From Episyrphus balteatus (lineage: Eukaryota; Arthropoda; Insecta; Diptera; Syrphidae): a DNA stretch of 64,000 bases. The position numbers were made by a program, and so were the translations under genes. Shown here piece by piece: positions 12,480-25,499 of this stretch. Position 1 is the first letter of the stretch, and every line of letters starts with the position of its first letter. The stretch is taken from contig NC_079134.1 of the NCBI RefSeq assembly GCF_945859705.1, forward strand, positions 36,966,576-37,030,575. Reading direction: 5' to 3'. The notes beneath the pieces are model-generated. The model saw only the letters and a program-made list of their open reading frames with translations. It did no database searches and had not been told where the DNA came from.

Positions 12480-12830
12480 TAACAAAAGCGTGTTTAGAAC
12501 TTTAACTTTGCAAATTTCGTTTCACCAAACGCAAATTTGCTAAGAGGAAATTATTTTGTTTGAAAAGTTAAACAAAAATTCCTCCTTTACAAAATTTTGT
12601 TTCACCTACCGCAAATCTGCAAAGCATAAAGTAATTTTCTGAAAAGCGCAAAATTTTGCCAATTTGCGAAGAATTCTTTGATTTCGTTTCACCAAACAAA
12701 AAAAAAAACAGCAAAAATTTCAAAGTGCAAAGTCGGGAACTTTTATTTTTTGGTGAAACACTTTATACTTTTTGCGGGAAAGTATTATTTTGTAAAGCTG
12801 CAAAATGCGATGGGGGAAATGGTTGGTGCG
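12480..12830. repeat. Degenerate repeat of TTTCACC / GCAAATTTGC units
   Basis: Units such as TTTCGTTTCACCAAACGCAA (near 12518), TTTGTTTCACCTACCGCAAA (near 12597) and TTTCGTTTCACCAAACAAAA (near 12683) recur, with GCAAAATTTTGC-like palindromes and an inverted TTTGGTGAAAC near 12749. It resembles a worn foldback array with a different core from the AAATAAGGCC type. Confidence 0.45.
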
Positions 12831-13379
12831 GCAGTGAAAACATATCTCTGCTGACAATTTAACGCAAATAAAGTAGTTGAAATCAGCTAATATGAAGGAT
12901 GGCACCCTGCAAGTCAAAAAGTTACATCAATTTTACGGAAACCCGAGACAAAAACGATGAACCTATATCATTCTAAAAAATATTTGAGAAAGAAAATAAA
13001 GTACTGATCAAAACAGGCCCTTAAAACGTCAAATACTCAAACTGACACCGGATCCATATGTCAGAAACTCTAATCATGTTTTTAGTAAAAAATACTTATT
13101 CCAGAACAGAATTTATTTTCTTTCCCCTTTTAAGTGCCATAATTTTCAAAGTTCAGACAGCTGCGGCTATTAAGTATTTGGTAACAGATGAAAATAAAAA
13201 TTCAATCTTACAGAAAAAAACATCAATTTCATCTTTTTTCAAATTATGAACTGACAAGCACTTGAAAGTTGTTTTCTGCGTTTCTCTTCCCAATTGAAAT
13301 GCATCATTGAACATCATCATTTCCACTTATTAATCGCCTTATAACATGGACGTTATTTTGTAATCAAAGTACACATTTT

Positions 13380-14800
13380 TTTTTTCGATAATGATGACCC
13401 TTAAGAGTCATCATTTTCGCCTCATCATCATCATCGTGCATCGTTGTCGTTGTCGGCATTGCGTTGGGTCGCGATATATAGTGTCTGTCTGGTTTGGACT
13501 TGACAACAATATTTTGACTTCTTTTTGACAGAGATAAGAAGACGCGCAATTAATATGTGTGAATGGGTGCATGAAATGCATGGAGCCAACTCTGCATATA
13601 TGATTAATACCCACACTTGTTAAATGGCCCCTTTTTACATGCGACTTAACAAATAACTGGCAATGCCTGTCGTCCGTCCGCGTCCTCCCGTCGTTACACC
13701 TCGTCCATCAAGTTATTATTATTATTAATGCGACAATCTACTTGATGACAAAAAAGAAGACAAAAAAATTTGTTTTTGATAAAAAAAAGGGTGATGTGCG
13801 AGGTCGAGATGTATTTAACTGGAATCTATGGTTGGTTGGAGGCGAAAAATACCCAAGCCACATCAAGAATGCACAAAGTGTACACTTAACACTACGAAAG
13901 CTCACTTAAAATGCAATAAGCGGTACCTCTTGACAAGCTTCAAAAACAAAATTAAAAACAAAAAAACGAACAAAAAAAAAACTCTTTGCAGTCATTAAAC
14001 CATGAGACCCCAAAAGCCGAAACCTGAGACTGGGAGACTCAACTCAACTCGACTCGACGACTCGGACCGGGTCGATAATTACAACCTGAAATATTGCTTT
14101 TCACACTTTTACTACACTGGCAGCAGCACCAGCATATTATATAGCCTCTGCCGCTGCCACTTAGCTGAACCCTTCCTCCTTCTCTTTGCGTCCTCTCTCT
14201 TTCTCTCTCTCTTAACATTGAGCCTTCAGCTTCAATTGAAAAGGCTTTTATGCCGTTAATGTCAATTTAACCGCAAAGGTGTTACTGACGTTACTTTATA
14301 CCTTACACCACTATTCACGGTGTTGTGCTGGCTGCCATGGGTATATGGTGTATATGGTGGATGTGGGATGGGAAGAGATGGCCGAGCGAGCTTCCTGTGT
14401 CCATGTCCATGTTTTGTGTTGTGCCTCCGTTCATCACTTGGCTAATGTGTATGCTTGGCTTGGTTAATTATGCTTGGGGGCTCCTTGTTAACGTGCGACA
14501 TGGTAAGTGAGGTACAACACCATGACGATGGCTATGATGATGGTGATGGGCTGTGTCCGCTGTGTCATGTTGTGTCATTGAGTGTGTGGCTGTTTGTGAG
14601 CAGCATAATTACTTGGAGGTAATTCAATTGCTCATTATATCTCTGACAGTATGGTGGCCAATAGACCTTACCCTGCACCGCATAGTGGACAGCAATGAGC
14701 ATATATAGTATCGATGCATAATAGATTTGGCATGCAGCACTGATTGCAGGTCTAATAGAGTTGATCGTTTAAATCAATGTACATGATAAGTGAGAGATAG
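13380..14800. other. GC-richer non-coding stretch, candidate cis-regulatory DNA
   Basis: Base composition is visibly less AT-rich than the flanks. The stretch contains CATCAT/CGTCGT microsatellite-like tracts, GTTAATGTCAATTTAACCGC near 14255 and AATTCAATTGCTCATTATAT near 14621. No reading frame resembles a known protein and no repeat structure explains it. Intronic regulatory DNA of a developmental gene is a reasonable but untested reading. Confidence 0.3.
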
Positions 14801-15659
14801 CTTGGACTTATAATTATTGTGTGTTCTCTCTTTTATTTGATTGGTGAAGGTTTTAAGGCAAAAGGTTTTGAATATTGAGTTTTTACACATATAGAAATGT
14901 CGTTTAGCTTCGATTGTTGTTAATTTCTGTAGTTTTTTTTTTTTTTTTTGCTAAAAATTAACAGAAAAGGAAGTGAAAAAATGTGCAATTCTAATTTAGA
15001 CAACATGGCTGAAAGAAGTCTTTGCTTTATGAAAAAAAATCAACGGAAAAACTGTCAATCTGGACAAAATACGACAACCGAACAAGAATTTTTCAATAGC
15101 CTTTTTAACTTCAAAGGTGATCAGGGACTTCTCACCAATCGTAAATGGATTTGGATATAGCTTTGCTGTTGTTTTGTTGGACAACAAAAGTAAAGAATCG
15201 GCGTTTTTTAAATTCTTTCGAGTTCTCGATGGAGTTAGAAAAGAGGATCTTTTCGAAAGATATTTTCGTTTTTTTTTTTGCCAAAAGTTGATGAGTTGAA
15301 ATCGGTGTGACTAAAATTATGCCTACATGTATGAATTCTTTAAACATGAATTTGAACTACCGACAGCCTCGATTCAAAATCAAAATTTCACAGGATAACC
15401 TTTCGCAAGACTTCTATATAACATTCCTCAGAACCAATTTTCTTGAGGTTGTTTTAAAGTCGATTTTTAAAAAGGCTACTTAATAGCTTTCTATCTTTTT
15501 TCCGCATAAGTAACTGATATTTAGTGATATGTACGTCTTCAAAAAAATACTATTGAAGATCCTTTGAACAATCTGGTTCATCGCATTCAGCTCAAACCTT
15601 ACGAATTCTTGCTGTATTTTTGTATTGAATAATAAGTAAGTAGATAAATAAGTGGCACT

Positions 15660-15905
15660 ACACTTTATGAAGGAGCAAGGTTTAGTGACTTACAACTTTC
15701 AATCATAGAAGGGAAAGGGACCTACAATTTAACGCCGACTCCGAACGGCTAAGCCGAGCTGCACTTTTTCATGAAAACAATACTCTAAGCTACGAGGTTT
15801 TTCACAAGAGGCAGTTAAAAAAGTTTTTAAAAAATGTTTAGACAATGGCGGCTGGTATTCGAACTCAGACCTCTGACGTCACAGTCCACCGAATTCTGAA
15901 GCTCT
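15660..15905 (-). mobile_element. tRNA-derived SINE-like repeat (degraded)
   Basis: Read on the minus strand, a B-box-like GAGTTCGAATACC lies near 15850-15862. It is followed by a body containing AAAAGTGCAGCTCGGCTTAG and GTTCGGAGTCGGCGTTAAAT. This layout, a tRNA-like head then a conserved body, is that of a tRNA-derived SINE. The A box is poor. A second tRNA-like head is at 53105-53180. Confidence 0.45.
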
Positions 15906-16700
15906 CTTGTCAATTTCGGAGAGTGCATTGAAGAAGGTCCATGTGAATACAGTTATCCAAAACAGATTCCTTCATGAAGGTCTTTCGCTGAAGCATAAGA
16001 CATTCAAAAACCTTTAATGGATGTTATCTGAATGGATGATATGGATATGTGCCAAAATGTAGCAACTTGCTACTGCAATATTATGACTTCTTTTCCATGC
16101 CAGGGTTGTGCTGTGATTATGGCCTGAGTTGACCTTGCATTTGGGTAAGCCCGCCGCCGTGAGATAACCCAAAAGATCATGTAAAGTTTATTTACAGCTA
16201 CCTGCACCAAACCGATTTAGAAGGGTTTCCTAGGGTAATTCTTCGTTGAATATCTACTTGTGTGTTATTCGCAGAGTTGATATTTATTCCGAGGCGACCT
16301 GGGTATTGCTACAATCAGGCGGTGGATAGATATTTGTTAGTTTTTTGGTATATCATCCAGTTGCCCCAACGATTTTTGTCTGGTATCATAATGAACTGTA
16401 GGCTTTAAAACAGCTCGATAAGAAGGGCCAAATAGTTGAACTTATTTTTTTGAGAATTATGCCTTCTTTGATGGCAAATAAATCTGCGTAATATCTACTC
16501 TTCAAGTTTTAAATAACTCGGACAAGCTATCTCTCAAGTTGAACGACACCAACACACCATATGCGGCATTGAAGTCGGTGAAAAGATGTCGGGTTTCGAC
16601 TTGAAATTCGTTGGTTATTTCAAGATTTTCGCTCAATGTAAAAATTTCGTCTATTGTTGATCTGCCAGGCCGAAAGCCTAACTCGTACATACTTCACTTG
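15900..16700 (-). pseudogene. Decayed non-LTR retrotransposon reverse transcriptase
   Basis: On the minus strand at about 16690-16530 the frame reads YELGFRPGRSTIDEIFTLSE, then FTDFNAAYG. This is the conserved RT block 'GFRPGRST(I/T)DQIFTL...FxDFxxAYD' of non-LTR elements, including the first catalytic Asp region. Downstream sequence toward 16300 shows scraps such as ADLFAIKEG in shifted frames. Stops and frameshifts mean this is a dead LINE copy. Other LINE pieces at 34430, 51960 and 63774 carry motifs usually found together in one such element, and may be of the same broad type. Confidence 0.7.
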
Positions 16701-19075
16701 AGTCCTCGAGACCAACCTGGAACTTTTGGTTTAGTTCCGAAAGGAATTACAAAGCTCTGGCATATTGAGTTGCATTCTGAAAATTGAACTGACCCACCGA
16801 ACAAATGTATAATCAACTGCCTTACAAATGACAAGTAGCATAGTGCTTAGGTAATATGGGCAAAACAGTACGTTGTAGAATGGTTTTAAAAGTTCAAAAA
16901 GTACTAAAATTTAAAGAATATTTGTGATCGATCTCAAAAAATTTTCTTAAAAAGCTAGTTACCCTCTTGAATTAATTTTTTTTTCTTACGATTCATTAAG
17001 TTAAAGGAATTACACCCGCGTCTTTGTCTTTGTTAATCTCCTAATTTTCCATACCTTACACTCTAAATCTAGATCTTAAAGTGTCACCTCAGGTTTTAAA
17101 TCCAAAAAAAAAAATCCTCTTAAGAACCTTGCCCTATCTTCTCAGTAAATCTACCTGCTTATACTAAGTTCAAGTAAATAAAAAAAGAAGAAAAAAAAAA
17201 ACAAATGAAAATAAATTACAATAAATTAAAAATTGTTCACCTCATGGTCATAAATAAATTCTTCCCTCTCTACCTTTTACTTCATTTATTTCTTTCGTGT
17301 TTTTTTTTTCAAGCAAACATTATTCCCTCTGCTATATAAAAAGTGGACGGAAAAAATTGCCTATATAATAAACTTTTCTATAGATACCACCTCTATACAG
17401 AACTATACAACATCCCACGCAATAGCCAGATCCGACTTATTTTTATTTACGGTACCATTACCAATCACCTTTAGCACCCTGTACCAGTAAATAACGAAAC
17501 AATAACGTGTGGCATCGCGGAACGATGTTGGTGTTGTTTTTTTTTTTTTTTTTTAATTTTTTAAATGACTGTGTCCTCTGCAGCGCAATCCTCTTAAATC
17601 ACTTGGCCAGGTCGTTTGTCAATCCAGTGAAACACTTAAAAATTAACATCACACACAAACTCGAAAGCAAGCAAACAAATAAAAATAAAAAAAAAATTGA
17701 GACCTCTTCGAAAAAAAAATCGAATCAAAAAATAGATCGAAACGAAACGATACTCGAGTAATATCTCCAAGTGGAAAAATTAAATTGGAAATTAATTTCT
17801 TTTCAAAATTTTTTTGTATTTTTCTTTCATGAGGTTTTTTTTTAGCCTCTTAAGTGTTTCCGTATGTTATTTGTACCTTCTATTGAGTATTTAAAAATAC
17901 CCAAATGGAAGTATCAAGTACCCACTTGAGGCATACACTAACACCCTAGCACTTAAACGGGGCGAATTATTACAAATTATATGCAAACGATATAGTCCAA
18001 GAGTGGAGACGCAAGAAAGGACCGTTCTAACGGTACACAAAAAATAGAAGAAAAAAATACACTCTTCAACACACACAATCACACAATTAATCTTGGTCGG
18101 CTGCCCTTTTGGTGTGCAGTATAGTGTTGGCCCTAATGCGTTTGGTAATTACAAACAGATGAGGCTCGTTCGAGCTCGGTTCTTCGCCAAGGCGATATAT
18201 TTATGAAATATTATTTTCCGCAATTTTCTTCTTCTTCTTCTATTACATTTTTACTCTGCTGCTGTTGATGCTGTGGTCGGTATTTTATATTGCTGATTAT
18301 TTTATTATGAAATGAAGTTTGGGTTTGGCGCAATTCAACCAGCATCCAGAGTTTTACCAACATCGACTAAGTGGTTCCTTTTGTTTTTTTATTTTGTTAG
18401 CTTCACTTGGTTTGATGAAGAAATTCTTTCCTCTTCACGAGAGTTAGACTTGTTCAATTATAAACGGAGAAAAGTTATTAACTGCTTAACGAGGGATAGC
18501 CCCGCCAGTATAATGCCTGAGACTAGGGTACAAGACCGACGTCAATATTTTTTTTGTTTTTTGTTTTTTATATTTTTCTTGTTAAGGAAGTAAGTTCATT
18601 TAAAAATAAAAAACAAAAAAAAAAAAAAAACAAATGAAGAAGAGTGTTTTTCATGAATGGAAAAGGAAATTGAACAAACAATTTTTTTTTTCGTTCTGTT
18701 CGCGAGAGTTTATTTTTTTTTAACGATTAATGCCTTACTATACCTCTCCTATCCCCTTTCTCTGCCGCCATAAACAGATTTATGAATATTAATTATTAAG
18801 GATTTTTAAATTGACGAGGAGTCAGTCACACAAATGATAAATTGAATGAATTACGTTAAACATTGTCCCAAAGGGGATGAAAGTCAATTAAGTAATGGGA
18901 AATTCTTTTTTCTTGTTTTTTATTATTTAATTTAAGTGAGATAATAATTTATAATTAAGATGAAATTTTGTGTTTTTTTTTTTGGTGTTATTGAGGGAAA
19001 TGCTGCTGGACTTCATTAGATAATATTAACAATAAAATGTGGGTTTTTATTGGAATAATACAGTTGTTTCGACTT
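16700..19075. other. AT-rich DNA, no gene seen
   Basis: Mostly T and A runs with short low-complexity frames. A TTCTTCTTCTTC tract lies near 18228. No coding or RNA gene was recognised. Confidence 0.55.
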
Positions 19076-19084
19076 AATTTTAAT

Positions 19085-20174
19085 GGCTCCGCGAAATTAG
19101 GCCCCAGGAAATAAGGCCCCAATAAAAAAATGAAATAAGGCCCCATAAAAATACACACAAAACAACAACAACGAAATTTCTCAAATTTTGGGGTGTTATT
19201 TCATTTTTGGGGCCTTGTTTCATTTTGTTTTTGGGTCATAATTTCATTACGAAATAAGGCCCCCATGAAATTAGACCCCAACTTATTTTGGGCCTTACTT
19301 TCATTTTATTTTAAAAACAATTTGGGGCTTTATTTAATTTTTCATAATTTACATAAAAATGCTACCTATACGTACTTAATTATCTTTCAAAAACACTGTT
19401 GTAAAATTCCGCTTATCAAGGACCCAGAATTGGCAAAGAACCGCATATTGTGGACTCTCTGTTGGTTTGCAGCAATATCTTTACATTGAAAAGCATTAGA
19501 AAGTAACATAATAGCTGAAAAAATCGCGCGATTTTTAAGCTATTCTGTTACTTGCTAATGCTTTTCAATGTAAAGATATTGCTGCAAACCAACAGGGAGT
19601 AACAGAAAAGCTGCAAGGAATTGAAAGGCATTCGTTTGCAGAACGATCTTTACATTGAAAAGCATTATTAAATAACAGAATTGCTGAAAAAATCGCGCGA
19701 TTTTTAAGCTATTCTGTTACTTTCTAATGCTTTTCAATGTAAACATCGTGCTGCACTGGAAACTAATGTCTTTCAATGTAAAGATCGTGCAGAAAACCAT
19801 CAGGGATCATTGAAAAAAGCATTAATAAGTAACAGAATAACCAAAAAAAAAACACAACAATAGTTTAAAACATCCTTGAGGAACAATTTTAAAAGTTCCG
19901 TCCATAAAGATGGTTCTATTGGTTTGGGGTGATATTTCATTACCAAAAATAAATTAATTATGAAAAAGAAAAATTGGGGTGTTATTTAATTTTTCTAAAA
20001 AAAGTTCAAAACAAGTTTGGGCTTTATTTCATTTACTTTTGGGGCATTTTTTCATTTCGATGGGGCCTTGTTTCATTGGGGCATGTTTTCATTATGAAAA
20101 AATACCCCAATTTGGGGCCTTATTTCATTTTTTCTTTTGGGGCCTTATTTCCTGGGGCCTAATTTCGCGGAGCC
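19085..20174. mobile_element. Foldback element with 9-bp target duplication
   Basis: The ends are GGCTCCGCGAAATTAGGCCC at 19085 and its reverse complement ending at 20174. They are flanked by identical 9-bp TSDs AATTTTAAT (19076-19084 and 20175-20183). The arms are built from repeated (G)AAATAAGGCCCC(A) units in inverted orientation. The core (about 19470-19850) holds further hairpins made of TTTACATTGAAAAGCATTA and AATCGCGCGATT. Long internally repetitive inverted arms with a 9-bp TSD match the architecture of Drosophila FB elements, and 9-bp TSDs also occur in Mutator-like elements. No transposase is encoded. Confidence 0.88.
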
Positions 20175-20183
20175 AATTTTAAT

Positions 20184-21228
20184 GTATTGAGCAATTTTCT
20201 GCAATATTTTATAAGAAAGCAATATTTTCTTCCGAGTCGACATAAAAAAAAGGGCTCGGAAATTCGGTTGTCATTTTATTTTAATAAAAGATTTGTACCA
20301 GTTTCCCACAAATACTAAAGTTTACAAAATAAATAGAGACTGTTTTGTTGGCTCGAAAAGTTCCAATTGTATTTTATTCACCTCGAATCAGGTATTAAAA
20401 CTTCTATTTACATATTTTAAATAAAAATAATCGTCTAGAAACAAGAATAAGATCGCACCTTTTTGTAGTAATTGCATCAAGGTGAATTGTAACCAATCTT
20501 CAAGTTTTTATCTTCATAACATCTAAGTAGCATTTAAACATATTCATTGAAATATTAACAAAAAAAGTCAACTCTTTGAATTGATGGTGGCATAATAAAA
20601 TATGATAAATTACATGAAACTGAGAACCTACAATTAACTCTAAAAGCTTGTGAAATCTTTTTTCTATTATACCATTCATTTTAAAAATAAATTATTAAAA
20701 ATATTAAATTTTGACAGAAGTTAATTTATCACAAACAATAATAATTATTATTATTTTTACTTAAATGCCAAACCTTCTTAACTATCAATCAGTCATTTTA
20801 TTTTAATAACATAACCTTCCTCACCTTTCTCGAGTGTCAACTTCTTTGTTGGAATTTATAATTCTTATAAAGCAGGTAAATGATTTCTTTCGCAACACAA
20901 ACTATTTGTTTAGTATTTGTAAATAGAAATCGGATATTTTATTTAAATTATTATTAATTTTTTTAGATTTTTATGAGAAGATTAGTATCTACAAAAACAA
21001 AACTTTCAGGTAAAATCAAGACATTTGAATAGTCTGAGAAGTAACATAATGTTGCAATATAATTTTTCTTTAGCTGCTTTTATAACACTTGAATGAGGAC
21101 GGTAGTTTGGGTGAAGTAGGAATTAGGTCTAATTGTGTTTCAGTCCAAATTATGTACAAACGACAAAACTAAAAAATTTCATACGAATTTATACTTTGCT
21201 TCTAATAGTTCACATTCACTTTTTTCAA
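20184..21228. other. AT-rich DNA, no gene seen
   Basis: Plain AT-rich sequence between the foldback element and the pentamer array. No coding sequence, RNA gene or repeat end was recognised. Confidence 0.55.
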
Positions 21229-21802
21229 GGTTAGGTTAGGTTAGGTTAGGTTAGGTTAGGTTAGGTTAGGTTAGGTTAGGTTAGGTTAGGTTAGGTTAGG
21301 TTAGGTTAGGTTAGGTTAGGTTAGGTTAGGTTAGGTTAGGTTAGGTTAGGTTAGGTTAGGTTAGGTTAGGTTAGGTTAGGTTAGGTTAGGTTAGGTTAGG
21401 TTAGGTTAGGTTAGGTTAGGTTAGGTTAGGTTAGGTTAGGTTAGGTTAGGTTAGGTTAGGTTAGGTTAGGTTAGGTTAGGTTAGGTTAGGTTAGGTTAGG
21501 TTAGGTTAGGTTAGGTTAGGTTAGGTTAGGTTAGGTTAGGTTAGGTTAGGTTAGGTTAGGTTAGGTTAGGTTAGGTTAGGTTAGGTTAGGTTAGGTTAGG
21601 TTAGGTTAGGTTAGGTTAGGTTAGGTTAGGTTAGGTTAGGTTAGGTTAGGTTAGGTTAGGTTAGGTTAGGTTAGGTTAGGTTAGGTTAGGTTAGGTTAGG
21701 TTAGGTTAGGTTAGGTTAGGTTAGGTTAGGTTAGGTTAGGTTAGGTTAGGTTAGGTTAGGTTAGGTTAGGTTAGGTTAAGTTAGGTTAGGTTAAGTTAGG
21801 TT
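21229..21802. repeat. Interstitial TTAGG pentamer array (about 115 units)
   Basis: The sequence GGTTA repeats without interruption from about 21229 to 21775. The last few units contain TTAAG variants at about 21776-21780 and 21791-21795. The total is roughly 574 bp, about 115 units of the canonical insect telomere repeat. Both flanks are ordinary internal DNA, so it is an interstitial array or microsatellite, not a chromosome end. Variants are confined to the right edge. Confidence 0.97.
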
Positions 21803-24800
21803 GTGCGAAAAATATTCGAAGGCTTATGACACTCTTGTTAAATCCTTCCTCGGAATTGATATTATTCTTCACCGCTGAGCTCCCCTTGGGGAGTAGTTTC
21901 TTTGGATGTGATGGAAAGTTACGTATCTTACTAAGAGTCAGTGTAAATCAATTAAGAAAAATATATACCAAATAAGCAATTAAAATTAAAGAGGAATGAC
22001 CTCTAAGAGTCTTTAAAAAAAAAAACAAGATAATCTCTATTGTTTTGATACTGAACAGAACAGTGTCACGACTTTTCAACCTTGAACAAGATTACCAACA
22101 AAAAAAAAACAATTACCTTCTGTTTACATACCCTATGACCAATTCCTAACATGTTCACCGACATTATTATTATCTTCAGACACAATAACCCCAAACAACA
22201 ACTATTGGTAATTTCTTGTTGATCTTGTTTCTTCATTCATTGGAAACTGCTTGTAAAAATTAATGAACTAACGCGTCCAATTTCGATAACAAAAAACAAA
22301 AACAAACCCCGAACATCATAAGTAAGTTGGTATAAAAAAAAAGAAAGAAAAAAAAAAACTCGTTAACAAGATTGTTACCTCCGGGGATTTCTTTTTAAGC
22401 CGCTGATTATTTCTTAACTTAAATGATTACTCCCTAGAATGAGTGAGAATCGAGAAGAACAAACATACAAAATGGAAAAGAAAAAAAAATAACAAACTCA
22501 ATCAAAATCATTTCAAACTTAATCCATTGGAGGTTGAACGAGGTTTGTGTTTTTGTATAAGGTAGCCATTTGCGTGTTATCGAAAGAATAACCTAATCCC
22601 TTGGATAAGGCTATATGCAACACAACATAAGACTTGAGACACAAGTTCAATTCAAAGCTTAGGTAGCAGACAAAATAAAAAAAAAAACGAAAAAAACCTG
22701 ATGCAGCATTCAATTTCATCAATTCTCAATGGTTAGGGTTCTTACTACCTAAGTTGGGTTAAAATATATACCTTTCTGTGGTTTGAGTGTTATTTTTTGA
22801 AATACCCAAATCCAAGGGAACAAGAAGAAAAAACAGATACATCAAGGCACGAAATGCAAAGCCCCCAGAGATAAAAATCTCTGTTGCATGAGATTTCGTC
22901 GATGTCGTCAGCAGAGGCAGAAAGTGGCAGGATTTCGATTCGATTTTGTTTTTATATTTTTTTCTCTGTTTTTGAGCCGAAAAAAAAAAATGCATGATGA
23001 ACCTTTCTAGCCTTCTTCTGTTTCATTGGAATCCCACAAAACAACACAAAAAAGGGTGTATTTTTATAGGACGACAAAATCGTTTTCGATTGTTTGTCGT
23101 GATAATGAAAGGTAACAATCAATTAAATTAAACACAGAAAACACACATCGAGAAAGAGAGAGAGAACGAGAGGGATATCCCTTTTTGCCATATGTGTAGG
23201 TTTAAATACTTTGTGTGTTTGTCGTTAGGTTTAGTTTTTTTTTATAAATTTTTGATTAAGGGTTCGGTTCAGTTTGGTTGGGATTGGATTTGATTTATTG
23301 GAAGCAAATCTTAATTATCGATACCGCAGGTGTTGAGATACCTAAACCTAGATTAGAATATGCTGGTCTTTGGAATTTTATTTTGTTTGTTTTGTGTTTT
23401 TTTTTTTTTTTTCTTTTTTGGAGAAGGAGAGAGAAGAATTCCTTTGATTTTTTTTTTTTGTTTAGAGTTAATTAAAAATTCGAAGAAAATCATTTATCTG
23501 ATTATGATGGACTTGATGGGCTAATGAGCAGCCTATGTTTGGGAAAAAAGGTGTGGGATTAATGCCTACCTACATGCAAAAGATAGATTAGGGTTTTTTT
23601 TTTGTTTTTAAATCTTGTTTGTTATTTGAATTGCGGCACCGATGTAGGTTCTTTTTGGTTATGCCTGTATGCAATAGCTTCTTTTTTTTTTTGGTTTTCG
23701 GTACAAGAAGGTGTGTGGTATACTTCGGGCATTAAAATTTTTTTCTAAGCGCTAAAAATGAAGCAACTTCAAGTTTAATTTTTTTTTAACGACGAATTCA
23801 TTTTTTTTTTGTTGACAGACTTTTTGAAGAAAATGCGGCTTTTTGACGAAAGATTGAGTACAAAGAGTTAAGCAGAGATTTTCTACAATCTTAAAGAAAG
23901 CTAACTTTTAGATAGTAGTCTGGAATCCAAGATTGCATGCCTTTTTTTCGGTATTCCTTGACGTTAAACTGAGTAGTGCTGAAATTCGAATACCTTCTTA
24001 GGGGAAACTTTAAAGTTAATTCGTTCGATTTCAAATTTGAACGAACATTTGTGACCTTTTTGAAAATGGTTTTATACAACAAGCACCTTGTCTTTCGAGT
24101 AAGTAATTTTGAAACTTAAGAAGAAGAAGCGATTTCTTAGAGCGATTATTAGCTCAGTCTTCACTAAGAAAGTTAAAGTACTTGGCTGTCCTAAAATTGC
24201 TTAATTTTGGCACATAAACATTCCCAAAAAAAACACTGGTTTCCATTAAAGTTTCCACAGGTTTTTCCTAAGTTTTCCACTTCAAGGCAGGTTCTCTTTT
24301 CTTAAAGAAGATCATTCAAGTTAAAGATAAAATAGTTCACAGTAAGACGCTCCAGATTAATACGCTCCAAATTCAGGTATTGGAAAAATGTTGATAAAGA
24401 TTTTCTTTCGTCAAAGAAAAAAAATGTAAAAAAAAAAGGATGTAGAAATGTTGATGAAGATTTTTTTTTTCGTTAAGTATAAGTAATCACTGGCAAAGGG
24501 TATGCACGCTCGAGTTAACCTCTGGCATAACCTTTGTACGTACATTAAACATGTTTTTCAGTTAGTTCAGAATTTGCTGGGAGGGAGTTCCTGATGGTCG
24601 CTTTGTTGTGCAATTTGCCATTTTTTTTTCATTCATTCTTTCATGTCTCCCTAACTTACCTATTTATTATTAGTTTCATTTTTTTTTTGTATTGTTGTTG
24701 TTTTTTTTTTAATTGTAAGCAAGGAATACTACCTACCCTCTTATAAGAGCACATTGAGTCTCGTCTGAAGAGGTTTCAGGATGCACATGCAGTATAGCTA

Positions 24801-25490
24801 CTACACAGAGAATCTCTTTTGCTTCTGGAATCGTCATCATCGTCATCGTCATCCCATAGAGATTCAGAGTATCGTCATGACTTCAAAGGTTTTTTTTTTT
24901 TCTATTTTGTTTCTTTATTTTTCTGTTGCTTCCCGGTCTGACTCTTTCATTGTTATTGTTTTGTCTGCTAATGCCGCCGCCGCCGTCGCCACTGGGGTAC
25001 TCTTGCTCATCATCATCATGGAACTCCAACTCCAAGTCCATCTCTCTAAAAAAGTATATAGAGTCGACCCTTTGGGTATGTCGTGCGCGGTATGGATTTT
25101 CTTTCTAATTACAAAGATAAGGCATAGAGAGCAGCATGGAGCTTCATTCGTTCTCCCATAATGTACTCTATCCCTTTTAGCATTTTCTGGGATATTCAGT
25201 TTATTCCATTTTATTTGTGTTGAATTTCCTGCGAAAGTTTTTTTAGACGTATAAAATACCAAAACAAATCCTTTTTTACGCTGCACACGTAATTCTTGCG
25301 CTATCAATTTGAAGATTTTATATTTGAAAACTTATGGATTCGGTATTGGATTTGATTGAAAATTGTTTGGGTAGAATTTCGTGGAATTAGTTCCTAAACG
25401 TTTTTCTCACTTTCATCACAATAGTTGTAAAATGCTTTTAAAGACAAATCAAACTGTCAAACTCGGCATGAAAATTAAATATAACTATAC
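21803..25490. other. AT-rich DNA, no gene seen
   Basis: No gene recognised. It contains poly(T) runs near 23398 and 23450, a GAGAGAGAGA tract near 23155, a near-duplicate of GATGAAGATTTTTTTTT around 24390 and 24453, and a CATCGTCATCGTCAT tract near 24837. Confidence 0.55.
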
Positions 25491-25499
25491 GATAGATTC

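Noticed and set aside
13411..13616. Overlapping short minus-strand frames with His/Asp runs
   Set aside because: Derived from a CATCATCATCAT-type tract. Not coding.
21229..21802. True telomere end or scaffold join
   Set aside because: Ordinary internal-type sequence continues on both sides without gaps.
24781..25307. Overlapping frames of 126 and 130 codons on both strands
   Set aside because: Translation is low complexity with microsatellite-derived runs. No domain and no splice support.
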